A DNA stretch of 64,000 nucleotides from an uncultured Prevotellaceae bacterium. Lineage in GTDB: Bacteria; Bacteroidota; Bacteroidia; Bacteroidales; Bacteroidaceae. The translations under genes were made by a program, and so were the position numbers. The notes beneath the pieces were generated by a model. It was not told where the DNA came from. It did not search any database and saw only the letters and a program-made list of their open reading frames with translations. The stretch spans positions 28,430 to 92,429 of the forward strand of contig OMXL01000006.1 of the NCBI GenBank assembly GCA_900314985.1, written 5' to 3'. Each line of letters opens with the position of its first letter. The stretch's first letter is position 1. Positions 51,411 to 60,440 of this stretch are shown one piece after another.

Positions 51411-53114
51411 CTAGATCTCCAACATCATTTCATTGACATTCATGCCTGGAGGCGTCATCGGCAGTACGTTATCGTCTTCCTTGATGGCACATTCCAGGAT
51501 GTACGGGCCCTTGGTGCTGAGCATCTTTTCTATGGCTGCGCCCAGGTCCTTGCGGTCGGTAACTGCCTGATAGGGAATGCCATAGCCCTGAGCGATAGAC
51601 TCGTAGCAGGGGTTCAGCATCTTGGTAAACGACTTACGCTTCAGCCAGAACATATCCTGCCACTGGCGCACATTGCCCAGATAGTGGTTGTTCATCAGAA
51701 TCATCTTCACGGGAGCCTGCTGTTCCATGATGGTACCCAACTCCTGGATATTCATCTGGAAACCGCCGTCGCCCATAAAGCAGCAGACGGTGCGGTCGGT
51801 AGCAAACGTGGCACCAATGGCGGCAGGCATGCCGTAACCCATCGTTCCCAAACCACCACTGGTACAGATGCTGCGCTTCTGCGTGTATTTGAAGTAACGG
51901 GTGGCAAAGAGCTGGTTCTGACCCACATCGGTAACGAGTACGGTACCTGCAGGCACCTGCTCGGCCACAGCATTCACGATTTCGCCCATCAGCAGCGGAC
52001 CCTGCTGAGGATGGATGGCTGGCTCGATGACCTTGGTGCGCTCCTTGTCGTCAAGTACTTTAAACGAGTTGCGCCACTCCTGGTGGTTGTTCTTATCGAG
52101 CAATGCGGTAATGGCAGGCAACGACTCCTTACAGTCGGCCACCACAGCCACATCGGTCTTTACATTCTTGTCTATCTCGCTGCGGTCAATATCCAGATGG
52201 ATAATCTTAGCCTGCTTGGCGTAGGTCTTCAGATTGCCCGTCACACGGTCGCTGAAGCGCATACCAATGGCTATCAGCACGTCACACTCCTGCTCCTTCA
52301 GGTTGACGGCATAGTTGCCATGCATGCCTAACATGCCCACATTCAGCGGATGGTCAGAAGGCAGCGCAGAGAGTCCCAGCATGGTACGACCAGCAGGAAT
52401 GTCAGCCTTCTCGAGGAAGGTCTTCAACTCTTCCTGCGCATTACCCAGTTCTACGCCCTGCCCTACCAGCGCCAGCGGACGCTTGGCATTGTTGATGAGT
52501 TCGGCAGCACGACGCACGGCATCGCCATCCAACTTGGGATAAGGCACATAAGAGCGGATGAAGTCTACCTTCTTGGGTTCCCAGTCAATCTCCTCCACCT
52601 GCGCATTCTTCGCAAAGTCGAGAACGACAGGACCCGGGCGACCACTACGGGCAATATAGAACGCACGGCTGACAGCCCACGCCACATCCTCAGCGCGACG
52701 TATCTGGTAACTCCATTTGGAGATAGGCTGCGAGACGCCCACGAGGTCAACCTCCTGGAAGGCGTCAGTACCCAGTGCAGCAATGGGCACCTGTCCGGCA
52801 ATGACGACGATAGGCGTTGAGTCGAGCATCGCATCGGCAATACCCGTCAGCGTATTCGTCACACCAGGACCACTGGTCACCAAGGCCACACCCACCTCAC
52901 CACTGACGCGGGCATAACCCTCGGCAGCATGGGTGGCTCCCTGTTCATGACGAACAAGGATATGGTCAAAACACTTCTTTTCACCTCGTGTATAGTCGAA
53001 GAGCGCATCATAGACAGGCATAATGCTACCTCCAGGATATCCGAAGATAGTCTTTACGCCCTCTGCCTGCAAGGCACGCATCAGCGCCTTCGATCCAGTT
53101 ATTCTATCTCTCAT
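51411..53114 (-). CDS. ilvB: Acetolactate synthase large (catalytic) subunit
   Basis: 567 residues of the TPP enzyme family. The TPP-activating Glu is Glu57 in RHEQGATHAAEGYAR. Then come GPGVTNTLTGIADA, a central FAD-type domain, GTMGYGMPAAIGA, and the TPP/Mg motif MGDGGFQMNIQELGT...NNHYLG near 445-475. It joins two pyruvates (or pyruvate plus 2-oxobutyrate) as the first step of branched-chain amino-acid synthesis. It lies 13 bases after ilvD. Confidence 0.97.
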   Translation of the reverse strand: MRDRITGSKALMRALQAEGVKTIFGYPGGSIMPVYDALFDYTRGEKKCFDHILVRHEQGATHAAEGYARVSGEVGVALVTSGPGVTNTLTGIADAMLDSTPIVVIAGQVPIAALGTDAFQEVDLVGVSQPISKWSYQIRRAEDVAWAVSRAFYIARSGRPGPVVLDFAKNAQVEEIDWEPKKVDFIRSYVPYPKLDGDAVRRAAELINNAKRPLALVGQGVELGNAQEELKTFLEKADIPAGRTMLGLSALPSDHPLNVGMLGMHGNYAVNLKEQECDVLIAIGMRFSDRVTGNLKTYAKQAKIIHLDIDRSEIDKNVKTDVAVVADCKESLPAITALLDKNNHQEWRNSFKVLDDKERTKVIEPAIHPQQGPLLMGEIVNAVAEQVPAGTVLVTDVGQNQLFATRYFKYTQKRSICTSGGLGTMGYGMPAAIGATFATDRTVCCFMGDGGFQMNIQELGTIMEQQAPVKMILMNNHYLGNVRQWQDMFWLKRKSFTKMLNPCYESIAQGYGIPYQAVTDRKDLGAAIEKMLSTKGPYILECAIKEDDNVLPMTPPGMNVNEMMLEI

Positions 53115-53127
53115 CTTGAATTCTCAA

Positions 53128-54945
53128 TTAATCAATGATTCTAACGCCACCTTTATCTGCCGAAGAAACACTTTGTGCGTAAGCACGCAAAGCCTTGGTT
53201 ACTACACGATTACGCTTTAGTGGCTGTTGCGGACGAGCAGCTAATTCTTCGTCACTCAGTTTGACGTTGATGCTACGGTTGGGAATGTCTATCACGATGA
53301 TGTCGCCATCCTTAATCTTTCCGATGTTTCCACCAGAAGCAGCCTCGGGCGAGATGTGTCCGATGCTCAAACCACTGGTACCACCCGAGAAGCGACCATC
53401 CGTAATCAGGGCACACTCCTTACCCATGTGCATCGACTTAATATAAGAGGTGGGATACAGCATCTCCTGCATGCCAGGACCACCCTTCGGACCCTCGTGG
53501 GTAATCACCACGCAGTCGCCCTTCTTCACCTTGCCGCCAAGAATACCCTCGCAGGCATCTTCCTGTGAGTCGAAGACCACGGCAGGACCCTCGAAGTGCC
53601 ACAGGCTCTCGTCAACGCCAGCCGTCTTGACCACACAGCCATCCTGAGCGATGTTGCCAAAGAGTACAGCCAAGCCGCCATCCTTGGTATAGGCGTGCTC
53701 CAGGTCGCGAATACAACCATTGGCACGATCGGTATCGAGCGAAGGATATAGCTCGCTCTGGCTACCCATCTTCGTAGAAAAGCGATTACCAGGAGCCGAG
53801 AAATAAATATGTCTGGGATCGCTCTCGTCTCCCCTCCCTTTGGAGGGGTCGGGGGAGGCTTCGTATTTCTCCATCGCCTCTGCCAGCGTCATGCCATCCA
53901 CACGGGGAGCAGAGCCGTCAATGAGGCCACCCTTATTCAGTTCATTCAGAATGCCAAGGATGCCACCAGCACGTCCACACTCCTGCACGCTATACTTCTG
54001 CGTATTAGGAGCTAACTTACACAGACATGGTACACGACGAGACAATTCGTCGATATCCTTCATGGTGAAGTCAGCACCAGCCTCCTGAGCTACTGCCAAC
54101 AGGTGCAGCACGGTATTCGTAGAGCCACCCATCGCGATGTCCAGCGCCATGGCATTCATAAAGGCTTTACGCGTAGCGATGTTGCGAGGCAGCACGCTCT
54201 CGTCGCCATCCTCGTAGTAGGCAAAGGCGTTCTTCACCACCTGACGGGCAGCAGCCTTGAACAGTTCAATACGATTGGTATGGGTAGCCAGAATGGTACC
54301 ATTGCCGGGCAAAGAGAGACCAATGGCCTCTGTCAGCGAGTTCATGGAGTTGGCGGTAAACATGCCTGAGCACGAGCCGCAACCAGGACAGGCACAGCTC
54401 TCAATCTCCTTCATCTCCTCGTCAGAGACAGAGGGGTCAGCACCCTTCACCATGGCCGTTATCAGGTCGGCATTCTCACCACGCCACTTACCTGCCTCCA
54501 TAGGACCACCGCTGCAGAATACCGTTGGGATGTTCAGTCGCATAGAAGCCATCAGCATGCCTGGTGTCACCTTGTCGCAGTTAGAGATGCAGATCATGGC
54601 ATCAGCCTTGTGGGCATTGACCATATACTCCACAGAGTCGGCAATGATGTCGCGCGAAGGCAGCGAGTAGAGCATGCCGTCATGTCCCATAGCGATACCA
54701 TCGTCAATAGCAATGGTATTGAACTCAGCAGCATAACAGCCCATCTTCTCTATCTCCTCACGGACTATCTGACCAATCTCGTGCAGATGGGTATGACCCG
54801 GTACAAACTGCGTGAACGAGTTGACAATAGCAATAATCGGCTTGCCAAACTGCTCGTGTTTCATACCAGTGGCCACCCACAAGGCGCGGGCACCAGCCAT
54901 TCTCCTACCTTCCGTGCACACAGCACTACGCAATGGATGTTTCAT
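53128..54945 (-). CDS. ilvD: Dihydroxy-acid dehydratase
   Basis: 605 residues. The Fe-S/Mg motifs are [21 protein letters not shown] and [21 protein letters not shown], and [17 protein letters not shown] lies near the end. It dehydrates dihydroxy acids to 2-ketoisovalerate and its homologue. At residues about 363-373 it carries [11 protein letters not shown], encoded by a G/C-rich palindromic repeat at 53829-53859, in a region where I expect homologues to differ. It is first in the ilvD-ilvB-ilvN-thioesterase-ilvC set and has a clear promoter. Confidence 0.96.
   Translation of the reverse strand: MKHPLRSAVCTEGRRMAGARALWVATGMKHEQFGKPIIAIVNSFTQFVPGHTHLHEIGQIVREEIEKMGCYAAEFNTIAIDDGIAMGHDGMLYSLPSRDIIADSVEYMVNAHKADAMICISNCDKVTPGMLMASMRLNIPTVFCSGGPMEAGKWRGENADLITAMVKGADPSVSDEEMKEIESCACPGCGSCSGMFTANSMNSLTEAIGLSLPGNGTILATHTNRIELFKAAARQVVKNAFAYYEDGDESVLPRNIATRKAFMNAMALDIAMGGSTNTVLHLLAVAQEAGADFTMKDIDELSRRVPCLCKLAPNTQKYSVQECGRAGGILGILNELNKGGLIDGSAPRVDGMTLAEAMEKYEASPDPSKGRGDESDPRHIYFSAPGNRFSTKMGSQSELYPSLDTDRANGCIRDLEHAYTKDGGLAVLFGNIAQDGCVVKTAGVDESLWHFEGPAVVFDSQEDACEGILGGKVKKGDCVVITHEGPKGGPGMQEMLYPTSYIKSMHMGKECALITDGRFSGGTSGLSIGHISPEAASGGNIGKIKDGDIIVIDIPNRSINVKLSDEELAARPQQPLKRNRVVTKALRAYAQSVSSADKGGVRIID
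53829..53859. repeat. G/C-rich palindromic repeat inside ilvD
   Basis: The plus strand reads TCCCCTCCCTTTGGAGGGG followed by TCGGGGGAGG. CCCCTCC-CTTT-GGAGGGG forms a seven-base stem, and the second half offers an alternative pairing. Words like this occur as intergenic repeats in Prevotella and Bacteroides from memory; here it is translated in frame. Confidence 0.7.
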
Positions 54946-54976
54946 ATCTGTTTAGTATATTTTTTGCTTTAAGCTG

Positions 54977-55007
54977 CAAAGATACACCTTTTTCTATTAA
55001 TAGCCAA
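54977..55007 (-). promoter_or_regulatory. Promoter of the ilv operon
   Basis: Minus-strand TTG (55007-55005), 20 bases, then TATCTTTG (54984-54977), 32 bases upstream of the ilvD start codon. Confidence 0.7.
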
Positions 55008-55021
55008 CAAAATGACAGAAA

Positions 55022-55053
55022 AAATCCCCGCAATGTGATAATTGCGAGGATTT
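55022..55053 (-). terminator. Terminator of the OmpA-like gene
   Basis: Minus-strand AAATCCTCGCAAT (55053-55041) pairs with ATTGCGGGGATTT (55034-55022) with one wobble, followed by a further run of Ts. It lies 24 bases after the stop codon. Confidence 0.85.
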
Positions 55054-55077
55054 ATAATTGGTTTTAATAACAACCCT

Positions 55078-56280
55078 TTACTTAAGCAGGCTCAAGTCGA
55101 TGAACTTAGCTACACGGTTGAAGTCATTCTCAGAAGACAGCTTGTCAGTAGCGCCCTGGCCCTCAGCCTCGAGGCGGTCAGCAGCAATCTTGTACTTCTT
55201 AACCAGCACGTTCTTAACAGACTCTGCACGCTGCTTAGCGATGCGGTCGTTAACTTCCTTAGAACCCTCAGGTGAAGCATAACCCAGAATCTTAACCTTT
55301 GACTCAGGATGATTCTTCATATACTTAGCAACCATCTCACAGCTTGCCATACCAGCAGCATCAACGGTGGTCTTACCCTGACCGAAGATAACGATAGGCT
55401 GCAGCGTAGAGTTAACCTCCTTGATGATACGCTCCTCGATGATGGTCTGAGCAGGACGAGCCTGGCAAGCAGCCAGCTGAGCCTTCAGGTCAGCGATAGT
55501 GCGGCCGTCAGCAGCAATCTTACCATCCTTAGCCTTGTTGTCAGCACGCAGCTCATTGATCTTAGCATTCAGACCGTCGATCTCAGCCTGGTCGCGCAGC
55601 TGCTCAATCTTGAAGTTGCTTGAACCGTTGCTGTTGCCGAACTTATAGTTCAGACCTACGCTAACCTGAGCGAGAGCATTGAACTTCTTCTCATTGCCGA
55701 AAGCAACCTTACGGAAGGGGTTTGCCCATACAGATTTGGGCTGACCGAATACGAGAGCAGGCTCGATATAGAGCTGCACGTTCTTGGCAGCGCCCAGATT
55801 GAAAGCAAAGTCCAAACCAGCCTTAGCGTTCAGACCAGTAGACTTTTCACCGAATGTGCGGCTGTAACCACCACCGATAAGACCAATTACTTCGAAAGCA
55901 CGGGGCTCACCCTTGTAACCAGCAAAAGCATTGCTCAGGTTGAAGGTACCCAAAATGTCAACATTGATAGCGTCAACGAAAGTCTTCTGCTTCATCATTG
56001 ACTTCTCAGTAGACTCGATGTAGAGGTCAGCATCCAAAGCCAGACCGAATACGGTGGTCAGATTCTTACCAACACGAACACCCAACTTAGGAGCAAAGCC
56101 CTTCAGACGACCCCAGTCTTCATTATTTACCTTAAAGGTAGAGATAGGAGTTCCAATACCTACATTGGCACCAATGTACCAGTTGTCACCAGCCTTGTTA
56201 GAAGTGATGGTGGTCTTCTGCGCAGAAGCAGACACTGTCAGCATAGCTGCAGCACACATTAAAATTAACTTTTTCATCAT
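55078..56280 (-). CDS. OmpA-family outer-membrane protein
   Basis: 400 residues with a signal peptide ending SASAQ (about residue 21). Residues 30-215 alternate in the manner of an eight-stranded beta barrel (WYIGANVGIGTPIS..., VSVGLNYKFG). Next is a short coiled coil (about 225-270), then the peptidoglycan-binding OmpA domain with ILGYASPEGSKEVNDRIAKQRAESVKNVLVKKY. It anchors the outer membrane to the wall and is probably abundant. A single-gene unit with its own promoter and terminator. Confidence 0.94.
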   Translation of the reverse strand: MMKKLILMCAAAMLTVSASAQKTTITSNKAGDNWYIGANVGIGTPISTFKVNNEDWGRLKGFAPKLGVRVGKNLTTVFGLALDADLYIESTEKSMMKQKTFVDAINVDILGTFNLSNAFAGYKGEPRAFEVIGLIGGGYSRTFGEKSTGLNAKAGLDFAFNLGAAKNVQLYIEPALVFGQPKSVWANPFRKVAFGNEKKFNALAQVSVGLNYKFGNSNGSSNFKIEQLRDQAEIDGLNAKINELRADNKAKDGKIAADGRTIADLKAQLAACQARPAQTIIEERIIKEVNSTLQPIVIFGQGKTTVDAAGMASCEMVAKYMKNHPESKVKILGYASPEGSKEVNDRIAKQRAESVKNVLVKKYKIAADRLEAEGQGATDKLSSENDFNRVAKFIDLSLLK

Positions 56281-56335
56281 TTGTTGTGTTGTTAATAATA
56301 TTTATAAGTAATTCTATCCAATTAGTATACGTCTG

Positions 56336-56366
56336 CAAAGTAACAAAAAATATTTATTATCTCCAA
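56336..56366 (-). promoter_or_regulatory. Promoter of the OmpA-like gene
   Basis: Minus-strand TTG (56366-56364), 20 bases, then TTACTTTG (56343-56336). The -7 element has the same variant form as galM. Confidence 0.55.
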
Positions 56367-56422
56367 GTATTTTTGTTAAAAAATGCACATTATACTCATT
56401 TTTTTATCTGATAGAGCCCTTT

Positions 56423-56965
56423 TTACTGCTGCTGAATGATTTTTCCGCCCTCTTCAATGGCTTGCATGTTCAGCGGTATCAGCGCGTGATGGCGCTCAGG
56501 CAGCGTCTTGAAGAGCGCTTTCTCAACGCCCTTGTTGCTGACCACAGGAGCCACCTTCAGCAGACCACCAAGGATAATCATGTTGAAAACTTTTGAATTT
56601 TTCATCTCAGCAGCCTTATCCATAGCATCAATACGATAGATGGTGATATCCTTACGTGTTGGAGGATTGATGATACCGAAACCGTCGTAAATCAGAATGC
56701 CACCAGGCTTGATCTTGGGTTCAAACTTCTCCAGCGAGGGCTGGTTGAGTACGATGGCAATATCATACTTGCTCAGGATGGGCGACGAGATGCGCTCATC
56801 GCTGACAATCACTGTTACGTTGGCAGTACCACCACGCTGCTCAGGACCGTAGGCAGGCATCCATGTCACCTCTTTATCCTCCATCAGTCCACTATAGGCC
56901 AGAATCTTACCCATCGAGAGTACACCCTGACCTCCGAAACCTGAAATTATTATCTCTTTCTTCAT
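56423..56965 (-). CDS. 2-oxoacid:ferredoxin oxidoreductase, gamma subunit
   Basis: 180 residues of the POR gamma family: IIISGFGGQGVLSMGKILAYSG at the N-terminus, then MPAYGPEQRGGTANVTVIVSD, a core motif of the family, and NMIILGGLLK. It is the last of four genes whose order (ferredoxin, alpha, TPP, gamma) matches the Vor/Kor type. The enzyme oxidises 2-oxoacids to acyl-CoA and reduces ferredoxin. A repeat element with a GTGGC hairpin lies in the gap upstream of it. Confidence 0.93.
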   Translation of the reverse strand: MKKEIIISGFGGQGVLSMGKILAYSGLMEDKEVTWMPAYGPEQRGGTANVTVIVSDERISSPILSKYDIAIVLNQPSLEKFEPKIKPGGILIYDGFGIINPPTRKDITIYRIDAMDKAAEMKNSKVFNMIILGGLLKVAPVVSNKGVEKALFKTLPERHHALIPLNMQAIEEGGKIIQQQ

Positions 56966-56985
56966 AATTTTCTCTTTTTTAAGGA

Positions 56986-57085
56986 GTTAGAAGAAGTTAT
57001 AAGAAGATATGTGGCTGTCGCCACGAAGATAGAAGACATTTGTCCTTTATCTCCCTTTATCTCCTTCTATCTTCATTTATCTCCC
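56986..57085. repeat. Duplicated intergenic element, copy A
   Basis: GTTAGAAGAAGTTATAAG..., a hairpin GTGGC-TGTC-GCCAC, then GAAGATAGAAGACATTTG and a CCTTTATCTC decamer array. The first 68 bases match copy B at 57865 with two differences, one of them in the hairpin loop. The array supplies the stop codon of the TPP-subunit gene. Confidence 0.88.
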
Positions 57086-57846
57086 GTTGTATCCTTTAAA
57101 TCTCCTTTGGGATAGAAGGGGAACATATTCTCCTTCATCCACTCGTTAGCCTTGGCAGGTGTCAGTTTCCAGCCGCTGTTACACGTAGAAACGAACTCCA
57201 CAAGAGAAGAGCCCTTGCCGGCCATCGAAGCCTCGAAAGCCTTGCGCAGCGCCTTTTTAGCCTTGTTGATAGAGGCTACACTCTCTACACTCTGACGAGT
57301 GACGTAGCAGGTACCCTCCAGCTGGGCGGCGATATCAGCCATCTTCAGGGGATAACCGTGAATCTCCGGGTCACGACCGTAAGGACAGGTTGACGTCTTC
57401 TGGCCAATCAGCGTGGTAGGAGCCATCTGACCACCCGTCATACCATAGATGGCATTGTTGACGAAGATGATGACGATGTTCTCGCCACGGTTCAGGGCGT
57501 GGATGGTCTCACAGGTACCGATACAAGCCAAGTCACCATCACCCTGATAGGTGAATACCAGACGGTCAGGCCAGCAGCGCTTGATACCAGTAGCCAGTGC
57601 GGGAGCACGACCGTGGGCAGCCTCCTGCCAGTCTATATCTATATAATTGTACGCGAAGACAGCGCAGCCTACAGGCGATACACCTACGGTCTTGTCTTCC
57701 ATACCCATCTCTTCGATGACCTCGGCAATCAGCTTGTGCACCACACCGTGACTACAGCCTGGGCAGTAGTGCATATTGTTGTCGTTCATCAGCGTCGGCT
57801 TCTTGCAGACGATATTCTCTGGTTGAACTATTTGATTTCTATCCAT
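57073..57846 (-). CDS. 2-oxoacid:ferredoxin oxidoreductase, TPP-binding subunit
   Basis: 257 residues from ATG 57846; an earlier in-frame ATG lies inside the repeat element. The POR beta motifs are HYCPGCSHGVVHKLI and the TPP motif YQGDGDLACIGTCETIHAL...NNAIYGMTGGQ. It forms the active core with the alpha subunit. The last residues (GDLKDTTGDK) are encoded by the end of a GGAGATAAA-like array, which also supplies the stop. Confidence 0.93.
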   Translation of the reverse strand: MDRNQIVQPENIVCKKPTLMNDNNMHYCPGCSHGVVHKLIAEVIEEMGMEDKTVGVSPVGCAVFAYNYIDIDWQEAAHGRAPALATGIKRCWPDRLVFTYQGDGDLACIGTCETIHALNRGENIVIIFVNNAIYGMTGGQMAPTTLIGQKTSTCPYGRDPEIHGYPLKMADIAAQLEGTCYVTRQSVESVASINKAKKALRKAFEASMAGKGSSLVEFVSTCNSGWKLTPAKANEWMKENMFPFYPKGDLKDTTGDK

Positions 57847-57864
57847 AATTCTTTTATTTAAGAA

Positions 57865-57963
57865 GTTAGATGAAGTTATAAGAAGATATGTGGCTTTCGC
57901 CACGAAGATAGAAGACATTTGTCCTTTATCTCCATCTATCTCCCTTTATCTTCTTATATCTCC
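57865..57963. repeat. Duplicated intergenic element, copy B
   Basis: A near copy of the element at 56986, with hairpin GTGGC-TTTC-GCCAC and the same GAAGATA flanks and CTTTATCTCC array. It lies in the preceding gap of the same operon, about 880 bases away. Confidence 0.88.
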
Positions 57964-59045
57964 ATTATTTTCTCTTTAAGAGCTTTCACGATTTCTTCGG
58001 GATCAGGAACGATACCACCCAGACGACCAAACTGCTCTACGGGTACAGCACCATTCACTGCCAGGCGAACGTCCTGAACCATTTGGCCGGCGTTAATCTC
58101 AGCCACCAGGATGCCCTTCACCTTCTTCGACAGGGCAGCAATCTGCTTCTCTGGGAATGGGAACAGCGTGATGGGACGGAACAGTCCGACCTTGATGCCC
58201 TGCTCACGGGCTATCTCTACAGACTTCTCAGCGATACGGGCTGCAGAGCCAAAGGCAACGATAGCATATTCAGCATCGTCCAACTGCTGCTCCTCAAAGC
58301 GTACCTCGTTCTCCTGAATCTTGCGGTATTTCTCCTGCAGTGCCAAGTTGCGCTGCTCCATAATCTCTGGCTTCAGCTCCAGCGAGGTAATCACCACGCG
58401 CTCTCTGTTCTTAGGCTTACCAGTCGAGGCCCAAGGACACTGCTTGATGATCTCCTCGTCTGTACGACGGGGCTTGAACGGAGGCAGCACCACCTTCTCC
58501 ATCATCTGACCAATGACGCCATCGCTCAGAATCATGGCAGGGTTACGATATTTGAAAGCCAGTTCGAAGGCCAGATCTACGAAGTCGGCCATCTCCTGTA
58601 CAGAAGAGGGGGCCAGCACGATGACCTTGTAGTCACCATTACCACCACCACGCGTAGCCTGGAAGTAGTCACCCTGTGAGGGCTGGATGGTTCCCAGACC
58701 AGGGCCGCCACGCTGCACGTTGACAAACACGCCAGGCACCTCGGCACCAGCCATATAGGTGATACCCTCCTGCATCAGCGCGATACCAGGAGACGATGAC
58801 GACGTCATGGCACGCTTACCGGCACCGGCAGCACCATATACCATATAAATAGATGCCAGCTCACTCTCAGCCTGTACCACCTGCATACCAGTGGTCTCCC
58901 AAGGCTTCAACTCAGCCAGCGTCTCAATCACTTCACTCTGCGGAGTAATAGGATAGCCGAAATAGCCGTCGCATCCGCAACGAATAGCAGCATGGGCAAT
59001 AGCCTCATTGCCTTTCATCAATACAACTTCTTTCTCTTCTGCCAT
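57954..59045 (-). CDS. vorB: 2-oxoacid:ferredoxin oxidoreductase, alpha subunit (VorB-like)
   Basis: 363 residues. The POR N-terminal domain starts KGNEAIAHAAIRCGCDGYFGYPITPQSE, then AESELASIYMVYGAAGAGKRAMTSSSSPG, NVQRGGPGLGTIQPSQGDY, and a C-terminal POR_II domain with VEIAREQGIKVGLFRPITLFPFPE. Bacteroidales proteins of this length are usually annotated as 3-methyl-2-oxobutanoate dehydrogenase VorB; a 2-oxoglutarate (Kor) role is the main alternative. The nearby ilv and ptb-buk genes make 2-ketoisovalerate plausible. Confidence 0.88.
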   Translation of the reverse strand: MAEEKEVVLMKGNEAIAHAAIRCGCDGYFGYPITPQSEVIETLAELKPWETTGMQVVQAESELASIYMVYGAAGAGKRAMTSSSSPGIALMQEGITYMAGAEVPGVFVNVQRGGPGLGTIQPSQGDYFQATRGGGNGDYKVIVLAPSSVQEMADFVDLAFELAFKYRNPAMILSDGVIGQMMEKVVLPPFKPRRTDEEIIKQCPWASTGKPKNRERVVITSLELKPEIMEQRNLALQEKYRKIQENEVRFEEQQLDDAEYAIVAFGSAARIAEKSVEIAREQGIKVGLFRPITLFPFPEKQIAALSKKVKGILVAEINAGQMVQDVRLAVNGAVPVEQFGRLGGIVPDPEEIVKALKEKIMEI

Positions 59046-59048
59046 AAC

Positions 59049-59279
59049 TTACTCCTCCATTTTTTTACGATAAACAGTAATGCAGCCGTCTGGGCAGACG
59101 ATGCCACACGAGGCACAGCCCACACAGGCCTCCTCGTTGACAGCCTCCACGTAGGGGTAGCCGTGCAGATTCACTTTGTTGGCCAGGGCGATAACCTTCT
59201 GCGGGCAAGCGATGATGCACAACTGGCATCCCTTACACCTCTCGGTATCCACCACAATGGCGCCTTTCATTTTTGCCAT
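59049..59279 (-). CDS. Two-cluster ferredoxin subunit of the oxidoreductase
   Basis: 76 residues with two 4Fe-4S motifs, CKGCQLCIIACP and CVGCASCGIVCP. It is the first gene of the operon, three bases before the alpha subunit gene. It passes electrons from the TPP subunit to free ferredoxin. Confidence 0.94.
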   Translation of the reverse strand: MAKMKGAIVVDTERCKGCQLCIIACPQKVIALANKVNLHGYPYVEAVNEEACVGCASCGIVCPDGCITVYRKKMEE

Positions 59280-59319
59280 ATTTATTTAGTTTAATGCATT
59301 AAAATTCATATTCACAGTG

Positions 59320-59350
59320 CAAAGATACTAATTTATAAGGAATATGCAAA
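59320..59350 (-). promoter_or_regulatory. Promoter of the 2-oxoacid oxidoreductase operon
   Basis: Minus-strand TTTG (59350-59347), 19 bases, then TATCTTTG (59327-59320), 41 bases before the ferredoxin start codon. Confidence 0.75.
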
Positions 59351-59443
59351 AGAAAACTGTTTTTTTTCAAACATATCTGAAAATATCTGAAATATTATTC
59401 AGACACTATACAGAAAAGAATTCTTTCATTACCCTTATAAATA

Positions 59444-59475
59444 TTTGGTGCATTCAGGTTTATTGTGTATTTTTG
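59444..59475 (+). promoter_or_regulatory. Promoter of the BASS transporter gene
   Basis: TTTG (59444-59447), 20 bases, then TATTTTTG (59468-59475). The start codon is 22 bases downstream. Confidence 0.75.
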
Positions 59476-59496
59476 CACCCGTTATAGAGAAGAAGG

Positions 59497-60435
59497 ATGA
59501 AGAAGATTTGTCATTACATATCGGAGTATATGGGTGTGCTGGTGCTGGCAGTAGCGGTGCTGGCGCTGATATTTCCCAGCATGCTGCAACAGGTGAAGCC
59601 AACGGTGATTAACTACATGCTGGGAGTGGTCATGTTTGGCATGGGACTGACGCTGAACCTGCAGGACTTCAAGATTGTGTTCAGTCGTCCAAAGGATGTC
59701 GTCATCGGTTGTCTGGCGCAGTTTACGGTAATGCCGCTGTTAGCATGGATGCTGTCGCGGCTGTTCGCGTTGGACGAGGCGCTGGCGCTGGGTGTGGTGC
59801 TGGTAGGCTGCTGTCCTGGTGGCACGGCATCGAACGTGATTACCTATCTGGCCAAGGGCGACTTGGCGCTGTCTGTGGGAATGACGGGCGTCTCTACCCT
59901 ACTCGCCCCGTTCCTGACACCCCTGCTGACGTGGGCGTTGGCAGGAAAGAGCGTTAACGTGGACGTGGTGGGCATGCTGCTGAGCATTCTCTGGGTAGTC
60001 ATCGTGCCCATCGTGGTCGGACTCGTGGTAAAATGGCTATGGCCTAAATTCACGGAGCGCGCAACAGACTATCTGCCAGCCTTCTCGTCGATAGCCATTG
60101 CAACAATCGTAGCCATCATCATTGCTGCCAATGCTGACAAGCTGCTGGCAGGAGGACTGATTATCATCGTGGTGGTAGCGTTGCACAACATCTGCGGACT
60201 GACGCTGGGCTACCTGATAGGACGACTGCTTGGACTGTCGGACACGAAGAAGATAGCCATCTCTATTGAGGTGGGTATGCAAAATTCAGGATTGGCCAGC
60301 AGTTTGGCAACGCTACACTTTGCTGCCTATCCGCTGGCCACCATTCCTGGTGCCATCTTCAGTGTGTGGCATAACCTCTCTGGTGCGTTGGTAGCCCGCC
60401 TATACACAAGATTGTCAAAGAGAGTTTTTTTGTAG
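59497..60435 (+). CDS. BASS-family sodium symporter
   Basis: 312 residues with nine to ten hydrophobic segments. Family landmarks are YMLGVVMFGMGLTLNLQDFKIVFSRPKDV, the VLVGCCPGGTASNVITYLAKGD crossover motif, and ISIEVGMQNSGLASSLA, the second conserved repeat with Glu and Asn-Ser-Gly. In bacteria the family moves organic acids such as bile acids, pantoate or pyruvate with sodium; the substrate here is unknown. The B3/B4 gene follows six bases later. Confidence 0.93.
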   Translation: MKKICHYISEYMGVLVLAVAVLALIFPSMLQQVKPTVINYMLGVVMFGMGLTLNLQDFKIVFSRPKDVVIGCLAQFTVMPLLAWMLSRLFALDEALALGVVLVGCCPGGTASNVITYLAKGDLALSVGMTGVSTLLAPFLTPLLTWALAGKSVNVDVVGMLLSILWVVIVPIVVGLVVKWLWPKFTERATDYLPAFSSIAIATIVAIIIAANADKLLAGGLIIIVVVALHNICGLTLGYLIGRLLGLSDTKKIAISIEVGMQNSGLASSLATLHFAAYPLATIPGAIFSVWHNLSGALVARLYTRLSKRVFL

Positions 60436-60440
60436 TCATT

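Noticed and set aside
57847-57918. N-terminal extension of the TPP subunit
   Set aside because: It reads through the duplicated intergenic element and does not resemble the family; Met at 57846 fits.
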